DNA from: Rhodobacterales bacterium 52_120_T64
GTDB lineage: Bacteria; Pseudomonadota; Alphaproteobacteria; Rhodobacterales; Rhodobacteraceae
Reading direction: 5' to 3'
Length of the DNA: 63,625 nucleotides
NCBI GenBank assembly: GCA_002162875.1
Contig: MABA01000001.1
Location: forward strand, 1 to 63,625
Shown here: piece after piece, positions 18,742-28,197 of the stretch
Layout: the number at the start of each line of letters is the position of its first letter
Position numbering within the stretch: the first letter of the stretch is position 1
Notes under the pieces: generated by a model
What the model saw: only the letters and a program-made list of their open reading frames with translations
What the model was told of the DNA's origin: nothing
The model's database searches: none
Translations under genes and position numbers: made by a program

Positions 18742-21000
18742 ATGTCCGACAAGACCAAAGTCACCGACGAAGAGGCGTTGGCCTATCACCTTGAACCCAC
18801 GCCCGGCAAGATCGAGATTAACGCCTCTACCGCGATGGCCACACAGCGGGATTTGTCGTTGGCCTATTCGCCCGGTGTTGCGGCTCCGGTGCAAGCCATC
18901 GCTGACAATCCGGCGTTGGCGTATGATTTTACCACCAAGGGCAATCTTGTAGCGGTTGTATCCAATGGTTCGGCTATTCTGGGAATGGGTAATTTGGGCG
19001 CGCTAGCGTCCAAACCTGTGATGGAGGGTAAGGCCGTTCTGTTCAAGCGTTTCGCAGATGTAAACGCCATGGATATAGAGTTGGACACCCAAGACCCCAA
19101 TGAAATTATCTCGGCCGTGCGATTGATGGGACCAACCTTTGGCGGAATTAATCTTGAGGATATCAAGGCGCCGGAATGCTTCATAATTGAACAACAGCTT
19201 AAGGAAGTCATGGATATTCCCGTTTTCCATGACGACCAGCACGGCACAGCGGTGATTTGTGCCGCCGGATTGATTAACGCACTGCATCTTTCGGGCAAGA
19301 AAATTGAAAACTGTCGTATCGTGGTTAACGGTGCCGGCGCGGCTGGAATTGCCTGTGTGGAACTGATGAAATCAATGGGTGCCAAGCATGACAATTGTCT
19401 GGTTTGTGACACCAAAGGCGTAATTTATCAGGGCCGAACAGACGGGATGAACCAGTGGAAATCGGCACATGCCGCGAACACTGAATCCCGCACACTGGAA
19501 GAGGCGATGGATAACGCCGATGTATTTATCGGCGTGTCTGTAAAAGGCGCAGTAACGGCGGATATGGTTAGAAGCATGGCTGCCGATCCGGTGATTTTCG
19601 CTATGGCGAACCCTGATCCAGAGATCACACCCGAAGATGCCCACGCCGTTCGCGAAGATGCGATTGTGGCAACTGGGCGCTCGGATTACCCCAATCAAGT
19701 TAACAATGTGTTGGGTTTTCCGTATCTGTTCCGCGGAGCCTTGGATATTCATGCTCGAGCAATCAACGACGAAATGAAAATCGCTTGTGCAGAAGCTTTG
19801 GCGGCGCTAGCGCGTGAGGATGTACCTGACGAGGTGGCGCTGGCGTATGGCAAGAAACTGGCCTTTGGGCGCGACTATATTATTCCAACGCCATTCGACC
19901 CCCGCTTGATTTACATTATCCCGCCAGCAGTTGCGAAGGCGGGGATGGATACGGGTGTAGCACGTCGTCCGGTTATTGATATGGAGGCATATGAATTAAG
20001 CCTTAAGGCGCGGCTGGACCCTACTGCATCTATTTTGCAGTCGCTTAATGTTCGTGCCAAACGCCAGCAGGCGCGCATTCTTTTCGCTGAAGGGGATGAC
20101 GCTCGTGTAGTGCGCGCGGCAGTTGCCTATCGGCGTGCAGGGCTGGGTCAACCCGTTGTCGTTGGGCGCCCGGACGAGGTTGCCGGTTTCCTTGAAGCGG
20201 CTGGAATGCCCGAAGCGATTGACGAAATCGAAGTAGTTAACGCAGCTACGACAGAGCATTTGGAACAATATAAAGATTACCTATACACACGCCTCCAACG
20301 TAAGGGCTTTGACAAGCGTGATTGCCATGTTCTGGCCTCGCGGGACCGGCATGTGTTTGCATCCTTGATGCTGGCGCACGACCATGTTGATGGCATGGTT
20401 ACGGGGGCGACACGTAAATCGGCGCAAGTTCTTAGCCAGATCAACCATGTTTTTGACGCGTCAACTGAAGGCGGCGCAGTGGGTATTACCGTCGTTCTGG
20501 CCGGTGGCCGCATGGTGCTTATTGCCGATACATTGGTGCATGAATGGCCCGAGGCAGAAGACCTCGCGGATATTGCCGAACGTGCGGCGGCGTTGGCACG
20601 TGATTTGGGCTTGGAACCGCGCGTGGCGTTGGCCAGTTTCTCCACTTTCGGATATCCGGTTTCGGAGCGGGCAGAGAAGATGACAATGGCCGTTGATGTG
20701 CTGGATAAGCGCCATGTTAATTTCGAGTATGACGGAGAGATGACGGTAGATGTGGCCTTAAACCCGGAAGTGATGAAGCATTATCCGTTCTGTCGCCTGA
20801 CCGGACCGGCGAATATTCTAGTGGTTCCGGCGCGACACTCCGCGTCGATTTCGGTGAAACTGATGCAGGAAATGGGAGGGGCGACAGTGATTGGGCCAAT
20901 CCTGACGGGCATCGACAAACAGGTTAAGATTTGTTCGACCACGTCAACCGTCAATGACATTCTGAATATGGCTATCATGGCCGCGTGCAAGGTAGGCTGA
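18742..21000 (+). CDS. maeB: NADP-dependent malic enzyme with phosphotransacetylase-like domain
   Basis: The 752-residue product has the MaeB layout: malic enzyme domain (about 1-430; PGKIEINASTAM, QHGTAVI, NGAGAAGIA for NADP binding) and a C-terminal phosphotransacetylase-like domain (about 440-752; FAEGDDARVVRAA, DGMVTGAT). It decarboxylates malate to pyruvate with NADP. The C-terminal domain is regulatory, sensing acetyl-CoA, rather than catalytic in studied members. AAGGTAGAG precedes the ATG. The stop lies one base before rbsK, so the two form an operon. Confidence 0.95.
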   Translation: MSDKTKVTDEEALAYHLEPTPGKIEINASTAMATQRDLSLAYSPGVAAPVQAIADNPALAYDFTTKGNLVAVVSNGSAILGMGNLGALASKPVMEGKAVLFKRFADVNAMDIELDTQDPNEIISAVRLMGPTFGGINLEDIKAPECFIIEQQLKEVMDIPVFHDDQHGTAVICAAGLINALHLSGKKIENCRIVVNGAGAAGIACVELMKSMGAKHDNCLVCDTKGVIYQGRTDGMNQWKSAHAANTESRTLEEAMDNADVFIGVSVKGAVTADMVRSMAADPVIFAMANPDPEITPEDAHAVREDAIVATGRSDYPNQVNNVLGFPYLFRGALDIHARAINDEMKIACAEALAALAREDVPDEVALAYGKKLAFGRDYIIPTPFDPRLIYIIPPAVAKAGMDTGVARRPVIDMEAYELSLKARLDPTASILQSLNVRAKRQQARILFAEGDDARVVRAAVAYRRAGLGQPVVVGRPDEVAGFLEAAGMPEAIDEIEVVNAATTEHLEQYKDYLYTRLQRKGFDKRDCHVLASRDRHVFASLMLAHDHVDGMVTGATRKSAQVLSQINHVFDASTEGGAVGITVVLAGGRMVLIADTLVHEWPEAEDLADIAERAAALARDLGLEPRVALASFSTFGYPVSERAEKMTMAVDVLDKRHVNFEYDGEMTVDVALNPEVMKHYPFCRLTGPANILVVPARHSASISVKLMQEMGGATVIGPILTGIDKQVKICSTTSTVNDILNMAIMAACKVG

Positions 21001-21001
21001 C

Positions 21002-21871
21002 ATGGCGATTTACAACTTGGGGTCTGTGAATATAGATCACGTTTACCGCGTGCCCCATTTGCCGGAACCGGGGGAAACGTTGGCCGCGACATCGTTCAAC
21101 AGTGGGCTTGGAGGCAAGGGCGCGAACCAGTCGATTGCGATATCACGGGCTGGCGCGCAGGTCTTTCACATCGGCGCGATTGGGGCTGACGGCATTTGGT
21201 TGGCTGATCGGATGGCGGATGCGGGCGTGGATACGCGGTTTCTGTCGGTAATTGATGTTCCAACGGGACATGCGATTATCAACGTTGATGATGAAGCCGA
21301 GAACGTTATTGTTTTGTTTACTGGTGCAAACCGCGCTTTGACCGAGGATATGGTTAGCAAAGCGTTAGGTGATGCGGGCGCTGGGGACTGGTTGCTGCTT
21401 CAAAACGAAACGAACCTGGGTGTTTATGCGGCAAAGGCGGCCAAGGCGAAGGGCATGCGCGTGGCATATGCAGCAGCGCCTTTCGATGCCGAAGCTGCCG
21501 CAGCGATGTTGCTTGTTGCGGACTTACTAGCGGTTAACGATATCGAGGCGGCGCAGTTATCCAAAGCGTTAGGTGTTTCGACTACTGATCTTCCTGTCGC
21601 GCAGGTATTGATTACGCGTGGAGCAGAAGGTGCGACGTTGCAGACTGGTGACGAAATGATTTCCGTAGATGCTTTCAAAGTCGACCCGGTTGATACGACA
21701 GGTGCGGGGGATACATTTTTGGGCTACTTTCTGGCCGCGATCGATTTGGGAAAACCAGCAAAGGACGCGTTAACCTTTGCATCTGCAGCCTCGGCGATTC
21801 AGGTCACCAAAGTGGGTGCGTCAGTGGCGATTCCCGATGCCGATGCTGTTGTGGCGTTCCTGAATCGTTAA
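21002..21871 (+). CDS. rbsK: Ribokinase (PfkB family)
   Basis: A 289-residue sugar kinase with the PfkB signatures GGKGANQSIA near residue 38 and DTTGAGDTFLGYF near residue 232, the latter with the catalytic Asp of GAGD. It most resembles ribokinases, which make ribose 5-phosphate; another ketose or nucleoside substrate is possible. It directly follows maeB and its stop touches the stop of a converging pseudogene. Confidence 0.85.
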   Translation: MAIYNLGSVNIDHVYRVPHLPEPGETLAATSFNSGLGGKGANQSIAISRAGAQVFHIGAIGADGIWLADRMADAGVDTRFLSVIDVPTGHAIINVDDEAENVIVLFTGANRALTEDMVSKALGDAGAGDWLLLQNETNLGVYAAKAAKAKGMRVAYAAAPFDAEAAAAMLLVADLLAVNDIEAAQLSKALGVSTTDLPVAQVLITRGAEGATLQTGDEMISVDAFKVDPVDTTGAGDTFLGYFLAAIDLGKPAKDALTFASAASAIQVTKVGASVAIPDADAVVAFLNR

Positions 21872-22260
21872 CAAAGTTCTGTAGAAATCGAGCGGAACAT
21901 TGCGAAGTATCGTGTGATAGCGCGCTCTTCCTCGAAATCTCGATAGACGGAGTTTTGCGGCGATCGCCACGTTGTTGGGCGTGTCGGTATAGATGTATTG
22001 GCCATAAATACCGCGTGCAAAGTATTCGCCCGGCTTGGCGTCTTCCGCCAGCCACCATTGGTATCTGTACTGGATTTCGCAGCATTGATTGGGGCGCTAA
22101 TGGCGGTGGGCGCGCCACCCAATCGGCGGGGGTGACTTGTTGGCCGCCGTACATTCCACCTTGCGCGAACATTTGGCCGAAACGGGCGTAGTCGCGGGTC
22201 CGCAAGTTCAATCCACCGAGTACGAAGGCAACACCTTTTCCTTCGGTCAAGCACACTCAT
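21868..22260 (-). pseudogene. Serine hydrolase (beta-lactamase family) C-terminal remnant
   Basis: The minus strand reads LNLRTRDYARFGQMFAQGG, MYGGQQVTPADWV, GQYIYTD and VYRDFEEERAITRYFAMFR in different frames. These are typical of the C-terminal third of class C beta-lactamase-like serine hydrolases. The N-terminal two-thirds, with the Ser-x-x-Lys site, is missing, and at least two frameshifts interrupt the rest. It cannot yield a functional enzyme. Confidence 0.65.
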
Positions 22261-22302
22261 TGCTAACGCTCCGGTTATTGATTGGTCAGGTTGACGTGTG
22301 GT

Positions 22303-22938
22303 TTAGGAAAGCAACATTCTTAAGCCACTCGTCACATCCGATTGGATTGCAACACGCAAGGCGGGCTCGTCGTTGGCTCGCAATGCGGCAATGATTGTGC
22401 GATGTTTTTCGCTCGCAAGTATTCGCGGCAATCGGGAATAGAGCGACCGCATGGTTGGGCCGGATTGCAACCAAACGGTTTCCAGCAGCGCCAACATGGC
22501 GGGGGATTGAGCGCGCAAGTATAACGTGCGGTGGAATTCGAGGTTGGCACGTACGTATCCGATAGCATCGGCTTTGACGATTTTCTCTGCGATTGTCGCG
22601 TTTATGTTTTGTAAACGCTCGATTAGGGCTGGGTGGACACGCGGAAGGGCGCGGGCGCCTAGTTCGGGTTCCAACATAGAGCGCAGGCACGCGAGCTCTT
22701 CGATCCGGTCGTTGGATAATTCGGGCGTTGATACGCGGCCCGAAGCAGACAGGTTTAGTGCACCTTCGGCGACCAAACGTCTGACAGCTTCCCGAGCGGG
22801 TGTCATGGAGACGTTGAATTCACTACCGATACCGCGCAGGGTTAAGGCGGTCGCCGGTTCCATCTCGCCGTACATGATACGAGCACGAAGGGTGCGGTAA
22901 ACCTGTTCGTGGGCTGGGATATTTGGTTCCGATGTCAT
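22303..22938 (-). CDS. GntR/FadR-type (FCD domain) transcriptional regulator
   Basis: A 211-residue regulator with an N-terminal GntR winged helix (YRTLRARIMYGEMEPATALTLR; MTPAREAVRRLVAEGAL) and a C-terminal helical FCD ligand domain with metal-site residues around EFHRTLY. Targets are probably organic-acid or fatty-acid genes, though no obvious operon adjoins it. The ATG at 22938 is preferred over GTG 22956, because the upstream start would lie inside the palindrome at 22944-22961. The palindrome suggests autoregulation. Confidence 0.88.
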   Translation of the reverse strand: MTSEPNIPAHEQVYRTLRARIMYGEMEPATALTLRGIGSEFNVSMTPAREAVRRLVAEGALNLSASGRVSTPELSNDRIEELACLRSMLEPELGARALPRVHPALIERLQNINATIAEKIVKADAIGYVRANLEFHRTLYLRAQSPAMLALLETVWLQSGPTMRSLYSRLPRILASEKHRTIIAALRANDEPALRVAIQSDVTSGLRMLLS

Positions 22939-22943
22939 GTTGT

Positions 22944-22961
22944 ATCTTGTGATCACAAGAT
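22944..22961. promoter_or_regulatory. 18-bp perfect palindrome, likely GntR operator
   Basis: ATCTTGTGATCACAAGAT is fully self-complementary and begins five bases before the GntR ATG. TTGTGATCACAA resembles the TNGTNNNACNA half-site layout of FadR/FCD regulators. Bound protein would block its own ribosome-site region and promoter. Confidence 0.65.
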
Positions 22962-22969
22962 GAGCCGGG

Positions 22970-23656
22970 TCAAGTGGTAAATTTCACGGCATGAAGTTTT
23001 GCACCGTGTTCACGCAGCCAGTTTCGATGATTCTTGTAATCGGACATCAACGTTTCAACGACATCCCAGAAAGCGGTCGAATGGTTCATTTCAGCCAGAT
23101 GTGCCACTTCGTGCGCGGCCACGTAGTCAAGCACTAGAGGTGGGGCCATGATAAGTCGCCACGAAAACATGAGGTTACCTTCAGCGGAACATGACCCCCA
23201 GCGAGAGCGCGTGTCGCGAAGGGTTATGCGGTTGAAGGGGCGAGCTATTTGCGCGGCGTATTTTTCGACTGCGGGGTACAGGGCATTGCGAGCTTCGGTT
23301 TTTACGAACGCTTGCAGGCGGGCGCCGGAGTATTTGTCGTTTACGAATATTTTGTTGTTTTCAATGCGGATCGATTTGTCAGTGGTGGTTACGATATCAA
23401 GCTCAGTGCCGCGAAATGGAAGCCGGCCGCCGTCAAGCAGAATGGATATTTCGGGGAGTTTCGAAATTTGCGCCCGCAACCATCCTTCTTGCCTTTGCGC
23501 GAACCCTTCGGCCTCGCGAATCGAGGCGCGCGAGGGCAGCGTCAGGGTTGCTTTGCCGTCAGTACGTGACAGCCGAAGGGTGAAACGTTTGGCCCGCGTG
23601 TTGCGTTTAATGCGAACTTCAATTGGCGGCGAACCTATGAAGAGTGGCCCGCTCAA
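22970..23656 (-). CDS. YgjP-like metal-dependent hydrolase (M48-related, DUF45)
   Basis: The 228-residue protein carries the zinc motif HEVAH (182-186) with a third His at 192 in NHSTAFW, and the family block TRSRWGSCSAEGNLMFSWRL. It belongs to the YgjP/COG1451 group, whose substrate is uncertain. The start is TTG 23656, sharing TTGA with the phaZ stop. No ATG is available nearby, so the two genes are coupled. Confidence 0.88.
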   Translation of the reverse strand: MSGPLFIGSPPIEVRIKRNTRAKRFTLRLSRTDGKATLTLPSRASIREAEGFAQRQEGWLRAQISKLPEISILLDGGRLPFRGTELDIVTTTDKSIRIENNKIFVNDKYSGARLQAFVKTEARNALYPAVEKYAAQIARPFNRITLRDTRSRWGSCSAEGNLMFSWRLIMAPPLVLDYVAAHEVAHLAEMNHSTAFWDVVETLMSDYKNHRNWLREHGAKLHAVKFTT

Positions 23657-24906
23657 CCTTTGACTTTAGTGCGATGCGTCGCGATGAACTCGGCGACTTT
23701 AGGCTGGATAATGTTGCGCCAACGCGAGCCATTGAAGATGCCGTAATGCCCGACGCCCTCTTGCAGAAGGTGGCCGCGTTTATTTTCGGGCAGGTTAGGT
23801 GTCAGCGTATGCGCAGCTTTGGTTTGGCCTTCGCCGGTGATGTCGTCTTTCTCGCCCTCGATTGTCAGCAATGCGATGTCTTTGATAACCGATGGGTCAA
23901 TTAACGTGTCACGGTAATAGTATTCACCCTCGGCCAAAAGATGCCTTTGGAAAACGCGGTCGATAGTCTGGATGTAGAATTCCTCGGTCAGGTCCATCAC
24001 AGCCATGTATTCATCGTAAAATGCGCGGTGGGCTATCGTGCTGTCGCCGTCGCCCTCAATCAGATGTTTGAACTGATTTTTGTGGGCGTCGACGTGTTTG
24101 TCCATGTTCATAGACATAAAGCCGGATAGTTGCAGGAAGCCTGGATAAACGCGGCGCATAAACCCGGTGTTTGGCCATGGCACAGTAACAACGACGTTTT
24201 TCTTAAACCATGATAGTGGCTTGTCTGTTGCAAGCTTGTTCGGTGTTTGCGGGTTTTGTGTTGCATCAATGGGAGAACCCATCAGGGTAATCGAAGATGG
24301 ACGGAACGAATCTTTGTTTTTCGCCATCAGCGTGGCGGACACCAGCATCGGAACACCCGGCTGGCAAACGGCCATAACGGACGGGCGGTCGCCACCTGCA
24401 CCGAGGGTCCGACAGAATTCCACCAGATAGTCAGCGTAATCATCGAGATCGAAGTCACCCTCCGACGGCGGGATATCGCGGCAGTCGATCCAATCGGTGA
24501 TATATACATCATGTTCGGGCAGCATCGCCTCGACGGTTCCGCGCAAAAGTGTGGCATAGTGGCCGGACATGGGCGCAATGATCAGAACTTTGGGGTCGTT
24601 GCGCTTGCTTGCCGATTCGGAGTCGCGCTTGAAATGCAATAAATTGCAAAACGGCAGGGCGTGCACGATTTCTTCGACAATCCGAGTTTCTACACCGTTG
24701 ATAACAGTAGTTCCCAGTCCGAATTCCGGCTTGTCATACCGCCGCGTGCCATTGATAAACATCTCCATCGAGGCAACCGACGTGCGCGTGGCGTGGCTAT
24801 CTGCCAGGGGATTGAACGGAGATTGCAACATCTGCTGACTCAATTTTGCCATTTCCCGCATAGGGCGAACAGCGGCGTGAGTCATCTCGTAGGCGTGGTA
24901 TAACAT
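23653..24906 (-). CDS. phaZ: Intracellular poly(3-hydroxybutyrate) depolymerase
   Basis: The product (417 residues from ATG 24906, MLYHAYEMTHAAVRP) matches the intracellular PhaZ family. It uses a cysteine nucleophile in a lipase-like box, here AVCQPGVP with Cys181, followed by Asp and His positions in TIEGEKDDITG and GVGHYGIF. It degrades native PHB granules. The gene implies that this strain stores PHB. It overlaps ygjP downstream. Confidence 0.92.
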   Translation of the reverse strand: MLYHAYEMTHAAVRPMREMAKLSQQMLQSPFNPLADSHATRTSVASMEMFINGTRRYDKPEFGLGTTVINGVETRIVEEIVHALPFCNLLHFKRDSESASKRNDPKVLIIAPMSGHYATLLRGTVEAMLPEHDVYITDWIDCRDIPPSEGDFDLDDYADYLVEFCRTLGAGGDRPSVMAVCQPGVPMLVSATLMAKNKDSFRPSSITLMGSPIDATQNPQTPNKLATDKPLSWFKKNVVVTVPWPNTGFMRRVYPGFLQLSGFMSMNMDKHVDAHKNQFKHLIEGDGDSTIAHRAFYDEYMAVMDLTEEFYIQTIDRVFQRHLLAEGEYYYRDTLIDPSVIKDIALLTIEGEKDDITGEGQTKAAHTLTPNLPENKRGHLLQEGVGHYGIFNGSRWRNIIQPKVAEFIATHRTKVKG

Positions 24907-25056
24907 AGCTTCTCCGATCAAAGTTTGACTGGACGGTACGACTTATGTTGCACTGCATCAAGTTATTTCGCACTTGCGATGTGGTAAAGCCTTTGACAAG
25001 GTCGCTCGCTTATGGCACCTGACGGGGGAATTGATCAAAACAATAAGGGGATTCCC

Positions 25057-25389
25057 ATGCCCAACGAAGAATGGGGCGTTAAGCGCCTCTGCCCGAAATG
25101 TGCGACACGGTTTTACGACCTGAAAAACGACCCAATGACTTGCCCGTCTTGCGAATACGAGTTCGACTTGGCGTCCTTGCTTGATGGCGGCAAAGCAGCT
25201 GCAGCTAATTTGAAGAAAGAAGAGGAAGCCGCTGCAGCGGCGGCCGATGAACCGATTCTTGACGATGTCGAAGACGTTCTGGGCGACGATGAATCGAGCG
25301 CCTCCGACGATGACTTACTGGATGATGACGATGATACTGTCGCGCTGGAAGAAGTCGCGGATGTTCCTGTGAACGACGACGACAACTGA
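25057..25389 (+). CDS. FYDLN-acid domain protein (TIGR02300)
   Basis: A 110-residue protein with an N-terminal zinc ribbon (Cys12-x2-Cys15 and Cys29-x2-Cys32) around the eponymous FYDLN motif, then a long Asp/Glu-rich tail. It is characteristic of alphaproteobacteria and of unknown function. The ATG at 25057 is preceded by AAGGGG; an upstream in-frame extension has no homology. Monocistronic, 93 bases before tRNA-Ala. Confidence 0.93.
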   Translation: MPNEEWGVKRLCPKCATRFYDLKNDPMTCPSCEYEFDLASLLDGGKAAAANLKKEEEAAAAAADEPILDDVEDVLGDDESSASDDDLLDDDDDTVALEEVADVPVNDDDN

Positions 25390-25482
25390 TCTTCGTTTCG
25401 GGTGGAAATTTCCACTTGAACTCGGCCGAACACGGCCATAGATACGGGGCGTTGCTGCAAATGTTGCAACACCCAAATACCA

Positions 25483-25558
<76 letters not shown>

Positions 25559-25841
25559 ATAACCACCCTGCAAACCAAGTGTATTTCCTGACCTCCGGGA
25601 ATGACCCGCGTTTACGGGGGCTTAAGGCATAAACCCGCATCAGGCTGGTTAAATGAGTGTTCAGTAGAGAGGGATTTCACCCGGCTCAACGGGCCTTTCT
25701 CTTGAGGGGGACAAGCCAATCCTCTTCGCCAACCAACAATTCTCAATTAATGATGAGTTTGGGGGATGAGGTGTGTTTTTCACCAATCGCGTCTGGTGAA
25801 GCGCCGCATCAATCCGCGCTATCAGATATCGGCAGCCGGGC

Positions 25842-27497
25842 TTAGATAAAACCAAGCATCTCGCGTTGAGCTTGCCAATCGGTCGGAAGGACCTTTAGTT
25901 GTAAAAGTCGACCGCTGGTCAGGCCCCGGGGCTCATGGCCCGTGAGAATAGCCTCTGTAATGTCCGGCGCCAGAAACGCCACGCGGATTGTCCTTGCAAC
26001 GTGCCGTTGGTCAATCTCGTCACGCAGAGCGATCTGTTTGTAAGACAGACCGGACTTCAAATCATCCAACCAAGAATGCGCGTGCGCGATCATTTTAACC
26101 ATGGCGGGATCAACTCTCGCTGAATCCCTTCCTTTGACGTGGGAGAGAATAATGCGCTTGCCATGTCCACTTTGCTTGAGATGCATGGATCTGGATATAA
26201 CAGTCTCTGCTTCGTCCAAATGAGCGACGAATTCAGTACCATCCTTTTCCGCACAAAGTGCATTCTGCAATCCAGACAAAGATAGATGGATGTCTATTCT
26301 GTCCGTTGCAACTATGATCTTCGAGATCACATCATGCAGTTTTTCAAGGCCGGTCCCATCAGAGATCAATTTTGCAAACTCTTCTGCACGCGCTAGTATC
26401 TCGGCGATCTTGAATGACTGAAACGTTTTAAACCAGCTGGCAAGCCTCGGTTGATTGTGCAAGAAGCTGGCGATTTCAGCGCTGACGATAGATTCGATCT
26501 CATGCGCTGGTAAAGTCATATCCACGCCAACATAGTAACGATAGCGGGCACCGTTCTTGTTGGCGTGTCTTGGTCGAAACCGGTTTCCATTAACGTCTTC
26601 CAGGAGTCCGGTCAGAAGACTGGGAGATCGCGCATTTGTGCGATGCTTGCGGGTGACCCGGTTTTTCGCAAGCTGGCACTGGGCTTTCTCCCAAAGGGCT
26701 AGGCAGATGATCCCGATATGCAGCCCCTTAAATGTTTGCTCCTTGTGGCGTATCCTGCCTATGTAGATCGGGTTCTGAAGAAGTGTATAAAGGGCCCCGC
26801 GGCTGAAGGGCTTTCCTCCGGTTTCTACTCCCTTTTGTGTCGTCCAGAATTTACTGCGGATATTCCGCTTCTCAAGATGTTTTTGAAGCCGGGATACTGA
26901 CCCAATCCGAACATACTGCTGAAAGATCTCGCGGACAGTTTCAGCTTCGTCATCGTTGTTGATCAACTTCCGGTTTCGAACATCATACCCGAGCGGGCGT
27001 CGACCACCCATCCACATACCCTTTTCTTTGGATGCCGTGATCTTGTCCCGGATGCGCTCAGCCGTCACCTCGCGCTCAAACTGAGCAAAAGATAAAAGAA
27101 CGTTCAGCGTCAACCGCCCCATGGATGTGGTCGTGTTGAATGATTGGGTCACAGAGATAAATGAGACATCACGTTTATCAAACACGACTACCAGCTTTGC
27201 AAAGTCAGTCAGGGAACGGGTCAGGCGATCAACCTTGTAGACGATCACAATGTCGACGTGGCCGCGTTCGATATCTGCAATTAGTTGGTTGAGGGCTGGT
27301 CGCTCCATTGACCCGCCAGAGAATCCGCCATCATCGTAGGGTTGTTCAATGACCTGCCACCCTTCAAGGGATTGACTCTGTACATAAGCGGCACAGGAGG
27401 CACGCTGCGCATCAAGGGAGTTGAAATTCTGCTCCAGACCTTCGTTGGTGGACTTCCGTGTATAGATCGCGCATCGTCGTTGTTTGACGGCGTTCAT
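25842..27497 (-). CDS. Large serine recombinase
   Basis: The 551-residue protein has an N-terminal resolvase domain with the catalytic Ser in YTRKST (about residue 14-19), then DRLTRSLTDFAKLV and QFEREVTAERIRDKI. A recombinase domain follows (GYDVRNRKLI... YTLLQNPIYIGRIRHKEQ), with a long C-terminal region. It looks intact. Such enzymes integrate or invert DNA. The ATG at 27497 overlaps the DUF2924 stop as ATGA, so the three genes here are co-translated. The family is common in alphaproteobacterial accessory DNA. Confidence 0.92.
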   Translation of the reverse strand: MNAVKQRRCAIYTRKSTNEGLEQNFNSLDAQRASCAAYVQSQSLEGWQVIEQPYDDGGFSGGSMERPALNQLIADIERGHVDIVIVYKVDRLTRSLTDFAKLVVVFDKRDVSFISVTQSFNTTTSMGRLTLNVLLSFAQFEREVTAERIRDKITASKEKGMWMGGRRPLGYDVRNRKLINNDDEAETVREIFQQYVRIGSVSRLQKHLEKRNIRSKFWTTQKGVETGGKPFSRGALYTLLQNPIYIGRIRHKEQTFKGLHIGIICLALWEKAQCQLAKNRVTRKHRTNARSPSLLTGLLEDVNGNRFRPRHANKNGARYRYYVGVDMTLPAHEIESIVSAEIASFLHNQPRLASWFKTFQSFKIAEILARAEEFAKLISDGTGLEKLHDVISKIIVATDRIDIHLSLSGLQNALCAEKDGTEFVAHLDEAETVISRSMHLKQSGHGKRIILSHVKGRDSARVDPAMVKMIAHAHSWLDDLKSGLSYKQIALRDEIDQRHVARTIRVAFLAPDITEAILTGHEPRGLTSGRLLQLKVLPTDWQAQREMLGFI

Positions 27498-27949
27498 TTG
27501 CAACTGTCCTGTTTCAGCGGCTTATTGGAGCGTAGCCCAAAGAATGCGGGGCCGTTCCATCTGGTGCCTGTGATATCAATTGCGATGGCCGACAGACTGG
27601 GCCAGATCCTGTCATTCCAACGGTATCCCTTCTCAAGCACCAGCACTTGATGAACCGTGCCGTGCCATTCTCGTATCAGGCTGGTTCCCGCCGATGGGTT
27701 GGGTCTTGGCGAAGTCGTGGGATTGCGCAGATCCCAGCCAGCTTTCAATTGGTTCGCCAAGCGGGAAAGCTGTTCTCTTGTTGCGCGGTTGAACCCACCC
27801 TCTATCTTTGCCTGTGCCTGCCAGCCTAGCGCCAACAACAGAGCCGCTCGGCTAAGCCGAGCGGCGGGTGGCGCGCCAAATGCCACGGCCCACTGTTCGC
27901 GGAGTTCGACTATTTCAAGCGATTTTAGGATCGAAAGTGAGACTGTCAT
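27494..27949 (-). CDS. DUF2924 domain protein
   Basis: A 151-residue protein with LRGLRRE-like family features: LEIVELREQWAVAFG, a Leu-rich helix, and the C-terminal GTSLIREWHGTVHQVLVLEKGYRWNDRIWPSLSAIAIDITGTRWNGPAFFGL block typical of DUF2924 in separate short pieces. It always accompanies large serine recombinases in alphaproteobacteria and may help in DNA binding. This is inference from co-occurrence. It is joined by ATGA overlaps on both sides. Confidence 0.85.
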   Translation of the reverse strand: MTVSLSILKSLEIVELREQWAVAFGAPPAARLSRAALLLALGWQAQAKIEGGFNRATREQLSRLANQLKAGWDLRNPTTSPRPNPSAGTSLIREWHGTVHQVLVLEKGYRWNDRIWPSLSAIAIDITGTRWNGPAFFGLRSNKPLKQDSCK

Positions 27950-28197
27950 TGGTCCGCTCCCGCCTCAACTGTTTGGGACAGGCGGTACACCCAGCCTCTT
28001 TTTCCCACTTCATATCTGGCTACGCATAAGCCCCGTTTCTTGTTCAAGGTCGCGCTGATTGCACCTCGCACTGAATGGGTCTGCCAACCCGTAGCTGTTT
28101 GCAGCTCTTTAAGCGTTGCACCGCGCTGACGGCTGACGAGCTTGATGAGGATTTCGATTTTGGTGTTTGGTTTTGCAAGTTTCTTCGAAATTGTCAT
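27946..28197 (-). CDS. DUF3489 domain protein (winged-helix-like)
   Basis: An 83-residue protein with a winged-helix pattern (KIEILIKLVSRQRGATLKEL, TGWQTHSVRGAISATLNKK). It is first of the DUF3489-DUF2924-recombinase trio and overlaps DUF2924 as ATGA. A role in controlling or directing the recombinase is inferred from context only. Confidence 0.85.
   Translation of the reverse strand: MTISKKLAKPNTKIEILIKLVSRQRGATLKELQTATGWQTHSVRGAISATLNKKRGLCVARYEVGKRGWVYRLSQTVEAGADQ

Noticed and set aside
25402-25415. Perfect palindrome GTGGAAATTTCCAC before tRNA-Ala
   Set aside because: There is no T-tract or known operator pattern; it may be chance or part of the tRNA promoter region.
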